Assembly: GCF_945859685.1 (NCBI RefSeq)
Contig: NC_079147.1
Location: 195,345,174 to 195,409,173 of the forward strand
Reading direction: 5' to 3'
Length of the DNA: 64,000 nucleotides
Source: Eupeodes corollae
Lineage: Eukaryota > Arthropoda > Insecta > Diptera > Syrphidae
The notes below the pieces were generated by a model. That model saw nothing but the letters and a program-made list of their open reading frames with translations, had not been told where the DNA came from and made no database searches. The position numbers and the translations under genes were made by a program. Positions within the stretch are counted from its first letter, which is position 1; the number at the start of each line of letters is the position of its first letter. Of this stretch, positions 56,150 through 64,000 are shown in pieces.

Positions 56150-57270
56150 AAATGTCGAAGCGCAAAGCTATTTCGCTATCAGAAAAGTTATCGATGATTG
56201 AAAAAGTTAAAAGGCGAGAAAAGATCAATCTTAAAGAATGAATGCAAAATTTTAAAGTTTGTTAAAGAAAGTTCAAACAGAAGCCAAAAAAAAAACTAAG
56301 AAAAACTAAATACGATAATATGGATAAAGCAATGTTAAAATGGGTTGAGATAACCAGGAAAAGGAATTTACCACTCTCCGGTTCTATTATCAAACAAAAA
56401 GCTAAATTTTCTTCTGAATGTTTGGGACAGCATAATTTTAAACACGGTAAGCTAGAAAATTACTCCACAACGTTTTGTTTTTGATATAAAACAAACAAAT
56501 CTGTATAGGTACGGAATCAAACAAAAAACTGTATGTGGGGAAGGGGCTCACCCCGAAGTGTGTCAAAATTGGATTGAAAATACGCTTCCAAATTTACTGG
56601 ACGGATACAGCCCTGATAATGTTTTGAACGTGGACGAAAAGGGTCGTTCTTTTAAATATATTCCTCAAAAAACACTGGCACACCCACCCATGGTTCAGAT
56701 TTATTTAAAGGCAATAAAGTTGAAATTTTTCCCACCAAATACAACATCAATACTCCAACCAATGGATCAAGGCTTGATTCAAAAGTTTACTATAGTCACC
56801 GATTCTTACAGAGAGTTCTTGAAGCTATGGATCAGGGACGAGAATACAAATCAAATCTTGTGGATTCTATTACAGATGTTTATAAGGCTTGGTGCGTGTC
56901 GATGTTAAAACAAGTACAATTCGTAATTGTTTTAACAAAGCTGGGTTTTTATATTTTTTTATAATTGGTCAGTTGAAGACTCAGTTCCAATGTCAACAAT
57001 AAGATCATTAATAATCTAGAACAACATCAACTTTAACAGAGTTTTACCAAGTGATGATTATCCTATTACATTTGACGATTATGTTGCAGCGGATGCAAAC
57101 AGTTTTGAGCGTTATTACATCAGACGATGAGGAATCGGACTCATCAGATGACAAAGCTGAGATCGAATTTATTCGAAAAAAAACCAACGATAATGATGCG
57201 ACAATATGCAGGTGCGATATTGAAATGGTTTCTGAAAGCACGCTAAATTGGGACTCGAACGGCTGAAAGA
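56150..57270 (+). mobile_element. Pogo/Tigger-type transposon with internal deletion
   Basis: It starts MSKRKAISLSEKLSMIEKVK (56153-56212), the pogo/CENP-B-type first helix-turn-helix, frameshifts, then reads MDKAMLKWVEITRKRNLPLS, the second (CENP-B-type) DNA-binding domain (56320-56460). The DDE part at 56558-56908 lacks the middle of the domain. The C-terminal part is frameshifted (KTSTIRNCFNKAG, NWSVEDSVPMSTI) and ends in an acidic stretch SDDEESDSSDD near 57119-57152. Termini were not identified. Inactive. Confidence 0.75.
56558..56908 (+). pseudogene. Pogo-type DDE domain with deleted centre
   Basis: The open frame of 116 codons reads WIENTLPNLLDGYSPDNVLN, with the first catalytic aspartate D26 in NVDEKG. 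KYIPQKTLAHPPMVQ follows, and directly LKAIKLKFFPPNTTSILQPM, with D70 in PMDQG as the third. In the family about a hundred residues, including the second aspartate (in a VDNCPAH-like motif), lie between. They are missing here, with the joint at residues 41-50. The frame stays open across the deletion. It cannot catalyse transposition, but it might still have carried DNA-binding parts. Confidence 0.75.
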
Positions 57271-58924
57271 CGCGCGCTCTTGTTTGTCTACTGCATTGTT
57301 GACACTGAACTAGTCATTACGAAAACCTTATATAACGTGCTTTCGAACAAGCTATTAATAGTCACTCAGTTGTGAGAATTTCAGATAAGGAAGTAACCAA
57401 GCCCACCCGTTATAACTCATCAGTATTTTCAAAAAAAAAACCAAATGTTATGCTTTTTTTATATCATTGGAATACATGAGTTCTAAAAACTGTTAGCTTG
57501 ATTTGAGATTTTTGTTTTAATGGAAATAGATAAGTTTTGAATTGAATTTCCACAATATTAGAATAGTGTAGTTTTGCAAAAAAAAAAAAAAAAAACAAAA
57601 CAAACAAAAAACACTTTTGAAGTTCCTAAAAGTGAAGAGAGTACTTCGGTCGGGCCGTTACAAAGAACACTTTCTCATATTTAACTCATTTTTAAAGAAA
57701 AGAAGTGGAATTAAAGAGTTTTGAAATTGTACTCCTGCTGTGTTTAAATGTTATTTTTTTAAATATTATCAATTTCATCTTGAATTAATCCTTAATTTTA
57801 AAATCTAATTTATTTTCAAAAAAGAAAGGGATGGTCACCAAATTTATTAAACACATATCCAATAAACATTTTTTTTTTAATAAATAAAATGCAAAATGTG
57901 CCAAGTGCCGACAATCATCAACATCATTATCATCGTCATCTTCAGAGTTTTGCTCTGCTCAGCTGCTAAAGGAATTTCATTTTATATTAAATAGATATAA
58001 AAATGCTATAAAGCGCTTAAACGGATGGACATGTTCAGTTCATTGTAAACATCAACAAAATATTATTATGCAAGAATTTAAAGAGATACATTTTAATAGA
58101 ATGAAATTTTAGATGAGACACATCGCAGTAACAACAACAAAAATAGTGTTTCTGTTTTTGTTGTTGTTTGTTTAAAAAGATTATTAAATAAAAATTGCAA
58201 TTCATTACTGCAACCCAGTTTATGTTTTTTTTTGTTCGTGTAAATTTGTGAAGTAAGTGTCTCAATTTATTTATTAAATAAATAAATGTTTTCTAAGTAG
58301 GCTATATGGAGAGTGGAGATGAATGTATCTATGAAGTGTAGATGGGTAGGATACGTAGAACGTAGGTATAGAATTGTTGGCATACATTTTTAATGAGAAT
58401 TAATGCGCCTCTAGACACTCTCTAGTTGTGTGATGATAAAAACGGATATGGGTGTTTTTCTACTATTTTTTTCATCATCAGATCAGACAGAGCTTCAAGT
58501 TCTTATTCAAAAACATATGCACGTATCTTCATACGTCTCAATTTGATAGCTGAGGAATCTTCGTATGGTAATATTATAAATTTAAGTGGAAAATCTTTTG
58601 TCTAGGAACGTATCTTGACAGAGGAAATAAAAATAAATTCCTGTAGAAAAAAGTAGAAGATTCTTTGGAGACAGATAAACAAATACGATTTTGATGAAAC
58701 GGAAAAAACACTGTTTATTTTTCATTCAATGATTAGTAGAAAATGTATGGAATGTTTCAGGAATAGATAATTTATATCCTAACGGTACCAAAAAGTGTAT
58801 CGATTATGAATGCCTTTTTAACTTCGGTTAAAGATAAACATCTTTTATTATTTTTTAAAGCAATACTTTTGGCTTTTTATAACAAATACTCTTTTGAATA
58901 GGGAACAACATTTTTATCATAATA
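57271..58924. other. AT-rich unassigned DNA
   Basis: No feature supported. There is a poly-A run at about 57578-57595 and a CAT/ATC-rich stretch at 57916-57945. Confidence 0.4.
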
Positions 58925-59170
58925 AACACGGACTAAAGGGGTTTTGGTACCCTTTTTAAATCATAACACCGTTCGAACATTATGAAAAGAGGCTTTGATC
59001 AGATGTCAGTGACTAATTGTTGTGAGTTCTTGAACATTGCAATGAAAATGAAAGAAACATTGTATTCAACCATATAACATTCGCGTTGTACGGTTAAAGA
59101 ACTAATCTCTGTGCTTTTACAGTACGACCGAAAGTGGTCTCGAAGGTATACTAATGAGGGTATAATTAAT
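58925..59170 (-). mobile_element. 3' end of Jockey-like retrotransposon (SVLSPT family)
   Basis: The sequence aaaggggttttggtaccctt, then gttcttgaacattgcaatga, acattcgcg-tgtacggtta and aactaatctctgtgct, matches 8060-8220 and 63340-63530. On the minus strand this is the C-terminus and 3' end of the family. It is short and has no open frame. Confidence 0.6.
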
Positions 59171-59284
59171 GACGAAAAAATAACTAAGAATTATATTTAT
59201 TTAGAAATGTATTATTATAATTTACTAGATTGTTGAAAAAAAATTGATTTGCAATTCATACTTTTTACATTATCATTTGGTAAA

Positions 59285-59790
59285 TTAATACACGCAGAAA
59301 AAAAAAAAGTTGTCATATTAATAATCGTCGATAGTCAACCTGAAATTTGGCTAAATTGTCGCATTGACTACCAAAATAGTCAATATGACAACCTTATTTT
59401 TAAAAATTGACTACTGGATAGTCAATAGAACAATTTTGGATTGTCAACTACCGCAATTGTCATATTGACTACCAAAATTTTTATCGAGAATTGTTATATT
59501 GACTACGGCAGTTGTCCTATTGACTACCGCAGTTGTTATATTGACTACCGCAGTTGTCATATTGACTACCGTGGTTGTCATATTGACTACCAAAATTGAC
59601 TATCGAGAATTGTTATATTGACTACCGCAGTTGTCCTATTGACTACCGCAGTTGTAATATTGACTACCTCAGTTGTCATATTGACTACCGCAGTTGTCGT
59701 ATTGACTACCGCAGTTGTCATATTGACTATCGCAATTGTCATATTGACTATCGCAGTTGTCATATTGACTTGAACGACTAAAACTAAAGT
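59285..59790. repeat. 21-bp tandem array with higher-order repeat and inverted edge
   Basis: The unit ttgtcatattgactaccgcag is repeated about 13 times (59450-59775), with variants (tcctat, ttatat, tcgtat). A larger unit of 119 bp is visible: cgagaattgttatattgac followed by the same variant order occurs at 59485 and 59604. Left of the array, tagtcaatatgacaacc (59373-59390) is the inverse of the unit, so the left edge can fold on the array. The seven-residue open frame (CHIDYRS repeated) is a by-product of the 21-bp period. Confidence 0.9.
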
Positions 59791-59839
59791 TTAAACTACT
59801 AAGAACTGGTGGTGATGAATTTTGTCCGTTTATTATTCA

Positions 59840-61140
59840 AACAATAAAACAAAACTGCAAGTACATCCTATGATTTGTCAAAGAAGGAAGATTTATGAGA
59901 GAAAGTCTTTGTGAATAAGGCAGTAATGGTTGAATATCATGAAACGACGGATGGGATCGTAGAAAAAAACGCAAAAATCTTTTCTGTAGTAAGGTGACCA
60001 TACTGTAAAAGCATATTCCAGAACTGGTCTCGCAAATGAAACAAAAAGTAATTTTAAAACATATGGTTCCCGGAAATGACGGCCAAATCTCTTAATAAAA
60101 CCCAGAACTCTATTTGCTTTTTTAACTATGAAGTAAATATGTTCATTAAATGTTAGTTTGGAGTTTAAGACAACACCTAAGTCAGAAAATACATATAACG
60201 ACAAGAATCAAACATGTAACCAAAGACGATTGGAAATTTTTGCGTGTAAAACTCTAGTTTTACATTTGTCAACATTTAAAACAAGACGGTTATTATTGCA
60301 TCATTCCCTGAATAATATAAAGTCTTCTTGCAAGGGAAGACAGCCAGATATAGAGTTAATTTTTTTTAATTTTAATGTCATCAGCATATAATAGACCGAC
60401 GAATTTTGTATTATCGAAACCAAGTCATTTATAAATAAAACAAATGGAATAGGCCCAAGGTGACTACCCTGAGGGACACCAGAATTTACAACAAATGAAC
60501 TTGAACATTCATTACGAAATTTAACATTATAACGTCTACCTTGCAAATATTAGGAGATCCAGTTAATGAAACTGTCGTTAAAACCTTGCTGTAATAGTTT
60601 TAAAAGTAATGTTCTATGACACAATTTATCAAAGGCCTTGCTGGACGTCTTTCAGAAGGACGTAAAGTGAAACAGATTAGTAACAGTTGAACGCTTTTAA
60701 ACAAAACCATGCTGGTTATCAGAGATAATTGAACTACAGTGAAGAGAAAGGACGCTACATACGATTGACTAAAACAGTTTAGGTATCACAGATAGTTTAG
60801 CAATAGGTCGGTAGTTCATTATTACATTTATAGGACCTTTTTTGTGTACTGGTATTATGAAGGAGCTCTTCCAGATAAAAGGAAACATGAAGTTACTTAA
60901 AGACGTAATAAAAAGAACTCATAACGGGTATGCATCGCATTTCTTTAAAATGGATAATGGTACACCGTCGGGACCAGGACTAAAACAAGAAGGAAAAAAA
61001 CTAAACATATTTCACATCAACAAATTTTCATTCATTTTGTGGTTTAAAATTAGAAGCGGTAGCATTTGTCACCCAGTCAAACTCAACTGTCAATTAAATC
61101 ATCATAATATTATTTGCCATTTACGATAAAGTAGCCCAGT
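59840..61140 (-). mobile_element. Non-LTR retrotransposon (GSHLGP family), 5'-truncated
   Basis: On the minus strand, from high to low coordinates, the motifs are PGPDGVPLSILKKCDAYPL (60940-60990), FIIPVHKKGPINVIMNYRPI (60800-60870), a HGFV-KRSTVTN region, SKAFDKLCHRTLLLK (60600-60650), FVVNSGVPQGSHLGPIPFVL (60430-60490) and a shifted YADDIK box near 60385. Then come DLGVVLNSKLTFNEHIYFIV and RVLGFIKRFGRHFREPYVLK (60060-60190) and the C-terminus to 59893. It matches 4096-6500 closely. Frameshifts show it is inactive. Confidence 0.8.
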
Positions 61141-62029
61141 CACAATAGACATAAAATTCTACTCGTGCTGAAACTGAGGGCGTGATTATTAACAAATGAC
61201 AAAGTCCGTAAAAGTTAAGGTTTTTAGAAAACATTTTCGATTTTTAAGGTTGTAACTTTTAAACAGGAAATACTGAGATTAAATTTTTAGTTAAACTTTT
61301 TTAGATTTATGAGATTTACAACAAAATAGAGGGCAAGTGTTAAGACGTTGTAGCGTTTTAAAAAAAAAGTCTATATCGATTTTCGCACAATCTGAAAAAA
61401 ATACAGTAATTTGTATCTTAAAGCTTTTCAGGTAAAAATCACAGGCCTACATTTTATACTTTTTTAATAGTTTCTTTTTTAAGTTATATAAAGTTTTTTT
61501 TTGTATTAATACCAAGGAAATTGCTGCCTACCGATCTTTTAGCACTGCTTCTAAGCCTGCTTTTTTGTTATTTAACAAGAAGGGCAAGAAGAAGGTTATA
61601 TTCAATCAATTAATAATAATTAAAGTTCTTAATATTTTATAAGAAGGATTGGCTTTAACTTTAAATGGTGATCATGGTAACCTCATAAAACGAAAAAAAG
61701 TATGTTTAGTGTACTCAGGCGTATACGTACTTATTTTTTTAGAAATTGTGTGTTTTTCACATAATCATCTTAGACATAGAAAAGATGTCAGTGTAAAGTA
61801 AGTAATTCCTTCACAATAATTTCATAATGATGAAAATTGGTACAGACAGTCGGAATATTGTTACTAAATTAAATATGTTGATATTCTTAAAATTTATTTT
61901 ATTATTACATTTATTGATATAAATGTACATCAATATTATAAAATACAAAAATAGCTGCTATGTTTTGTAGCTCCCTCTTGAGTTTTGTGTTTGGTCTTTA
62001 ATAGTACGTTAACACATGCCGAATTTTAA
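61141..62029. other. AT-rich unassigned DNA
   Basis: Nothing recognised. Confidence 0.4.
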
Positions 62030-62740
62030 CCAGAATGGAAGACGGTCCAATTATCAACTTATCATCAATACTTAATTTATTTAAAAAAAATTGTTTGCAA
62101 TAATTTGAATTTCTTATTTTAAAAAAGCATTTCCTTTCACCAACATGGTTCTGAATCGGAGAGATCAGTTTCCACCGACACCTTACCATTTTCACGAATT
62201 ATGTTAACTAACCTTATTTCCCAAAGCCGGTTTTAAGTATACTTACGAGTATATGGCTGACAGCATATCTTACAAGACGCAATCAACTTGTTTGTAGTGA
62301 TTCAACCATGTCTTAGGTTTTTTTTCAGTTACTTGTGGAGTTTCGCAAGGGAGTCATTTAGATCCGATTTTGTTCCTTATTTTTATTGATGATCTAACTG
62401 ATTTTCGTCCAAATTTAATGTTTTTGGATAATTTAAACAATTTTTAAACGTATGCAACATTTTTTAGACTGTAAGCTTCCGCAAAATGTTATTGACAATC
62501 TAACCAATTGGTGCAATAAAAACCAATGATCTTGGTTGAATTTTGTACATCACAAAGAATTCATTAGGAACAAAGCCAACTCTATGTTGGGTTTTATTTC
62601 ACATAGTTAATTTGGTCTTAGGGAACCTTATACACTAAAAGTTTTTTAAGTTACCTATGTAAGAACGGTCCTGCAAAGAATAGAAACAAATATCAAAAAA
62701 TTTACAAGATTTGTACACAAACTATGATGGAGCAGTGAAA
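62030..62740 (+). mobile_element. Non-LTR retrotransposon RT fragment (GSHL-P family)
   Basis: Shifting plus-strand frames read SNYQLIINT (an NYRPISI-like motif), HQHGSESERSVSTDTLPFS (62140-62190), VEFRKGVI or, in the next frame, CGVSQGSHLDPILFLIFIDD (62335-62395), then NLTNWCNKN and NSMLGFIS-S-FGLREPYTLK (62575-62645). These are RT palm to thumb motifs. The active-site box is not preserved. Confidence 0.6.
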
Positions 62741-63054
62741 TATTTATTGTAAGCTTATTGGCATTTAGATATTAGAAAACCGCAGTAATAAAATGTGTGT
62801 TGCAATATCTTTTATCATATCATATTGATTTTCTTTTTCTGATCTTTACGCTAGTTCATTCTCGAGAGCAGAGAATTTACACCCCATTAAGGGAAATCAT
62901 TCATAGAGTAAATTATGCGTTTAATGAACCCAAAACTCACAGACTCATTGTATATACATATACATAGATTTTAAACCCAAATATTTTTTGTTTAATTCTA
63001 TGCCACCATCAATCTTTCTGAAATTATTAAATAGCAAAATTAAATACCGACAAT

Positions 63055-63250
63055 TGGGTCCCGAAGGAAGGGACTTACAGTTTATATGCTGAATCCGAAC
63101 GACTAATTTGAGAAGGCACTTTTTCATGATAAGAGTTACTCTTGGAGGGTTTGTCAATTCTTAGCAAGAGGCAGTACCCACGAAAAAAGTTAAGCGGCAC
63201 AGGCAGGGATATAACCCAAGACCCCTTACCATCACGCTACGGGTACTACA
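63055..63250 (-). repeat. tRNA-derived SINE, minus strand, 3'-truncated
   Basis: Read on the minus strand it starts gtacccgtagcgtgatggta near 63250. It keeps the B-box-like gggttatatccc and the body (gaattgacaaaccctccaag, cgttcggattcagcatata) as far as gtccctt near 63065. It is the same family as 55253-55572, lacking the last third. Confidence 0.75.
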
Positions 63251-63339
63251 TACATCTGAAATTAATTTGTAAAATGACTTTTTTCCAAAAAAAAAAAAAA
63301 ACGTGCAGTAACTCGATTTTTTTGTATATTATATTTGCG

Positions 63340-64000
63340 TTAAAGGGGTTACGAATACCCTTATAATGATTAAACACAGTGCGAGCAATTAGGAAAGGAG
63401 GATAGAATTAAAAAGGAGAAACTGATACACATTGGTTTTGAATGTCTGCGCAGTATAAAGAGTGTGAAAAATTCAGCCTGTTACAACATTCCACATTCGT
63501 GTAGTGCGGCTAAGGAAAGAATCTCTGTACTAAACAGTACTCCCGAAGTTGGGCTCCAGGATAAACTGATTCGCATTCCTAGCAGTACCGGTATTACGGT
63601 AAGAGAACGATCTCCAATCATTTTTAGAGCTCTTTTGTCAATGCTATCCAGAAGACTCAAGTACATTATTGGAGCACCAGCCCAAATATGAGAGTTATAC
63701 TCAAGTTTTGGACGAATTAAAGCTCTGTAAATTATAGCCAGATCAGAAGGGGTAGGAAACTTCGTCGGATAAAACCTAAACGATATCGAATACGTGATCC
63801 GTTTACAACAAGTGGTTTCTCATGCACACACCTAGAACTGAAAGCAGTTCAGTCTCCTCGATGCAAGTACCACCCATGGATGTTGGCACTGGGGGAGGGT
63901 TACGCTTTTGTGACAGTAGACAGATATAAGTTTTCGAAGCATTAAATTCTGCACGAGTTTTTAATCCCCATTGAACAATACTGTCAAGATAAGAATTTAA
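63340..64000 (-). mobile_element. Jockey-like retrotransposon C-terminal region and 3' end (SVLSPT family)
   Basis: The minus-strand frame reads MYLSLLDSIDKRALKMIGDR and SLTVIPVLLGMRISLSWSPT (63481-63666), preceded by YNSHIWAGAPI. These are C-terminal residues of Jockey/BS-like ORF2 proteins. Higher coordinates to the window end hold the thumb (INxGLKTRAEFNASKTYIC on the minus strand). The 3' end near 63340 matches 58925-59170 and 8060-8220. The element continues beyond the window. Confidence 0.7.

Noticed and set aside
59596..59781. Heptad-repeat protein (CHIDYRS repeated)
   Set aside because: A 21-bp tandem array is always open if one unit is; variants do not favour synonymous changes.
60842..61129. 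Plus-strand 95-residue protein
   Set aside because: It is the antisense of the RT finger region of the minus-strand retrotransposon at 59840-61140.

Overview
The window looks like repeat-rich, non-coding DNA from an insect, most likely a fly. It is AT-rich and has no intact host protein gene, no rRNA and no functional tRNA that I can see. Almost every recognisable protein fragment is a decayed transposable element of a type common in Diptera: mariner/Tc1, pogo and PIF/Harbinger DNA transposons, and Jockey-, LOA- and CR1-like non-LTR retrotransposons. Two blocks also carry a piece of gypsy-type polymerase. The species cannot be fixed from the sequence alone.

Layout. 1-3 kb: a mariner element with TIRs, then a GAGA-rich tract beside a palindrome. 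3-10.6 kb: nested non-LTR retrotransposons, including a LOA-like 3' end inserted with a 10-bp target duplication, a MITE-like insert and a Jockey copy. 10.6-16 kb: three mariner remnants and a large fold-back repeat. 17-21.4 kb: a Tc1-like remnant, then the best preserved retrotransposon (LOA-like RT plus RNase H) flanked by ~410-bp direct repeats that carry a tRNA-derived SINE. 21.4-30 kb: mostly AT-rich unique DNA, a Tc1-like and a Harbinger remnant, a possible 35-nt micro-exon and a possible non-coding first exon, both on the minus strand. 30.2-37 kb: two copies of a mariner element holding a gypsy pol fragment, each followed by the 5' end of a second mariner; the second of these is complete at both ends and is interrupted by a CR1-like retrotransposon. 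39-42 kb: a long decayed retrotransposon and an IS630/mariner-like transposase. 43.5-46.6 kb: a ~20-bp minisatellite split by a DD34E Tc1 element. 48.4-53.3 kb: the best preserved mariner transposase and further retrotransposon pieces. 55-64 kb: a SINE with clear target duplication, a deleted pogo element, a 21-bp tandem array with higher-order structure, and more retrotransposon ends.

The elements do not act together as a pathway. The interest lies in their nesting order, in shared junctions that record single events, and in structures that ordinary element biology does not fully explain: the long flanking repeats, the gypsy capture inside a mariner, and the A-tract-phased minisatellite. All protein and family calls come from reading motifs by eye; no database search was possible.
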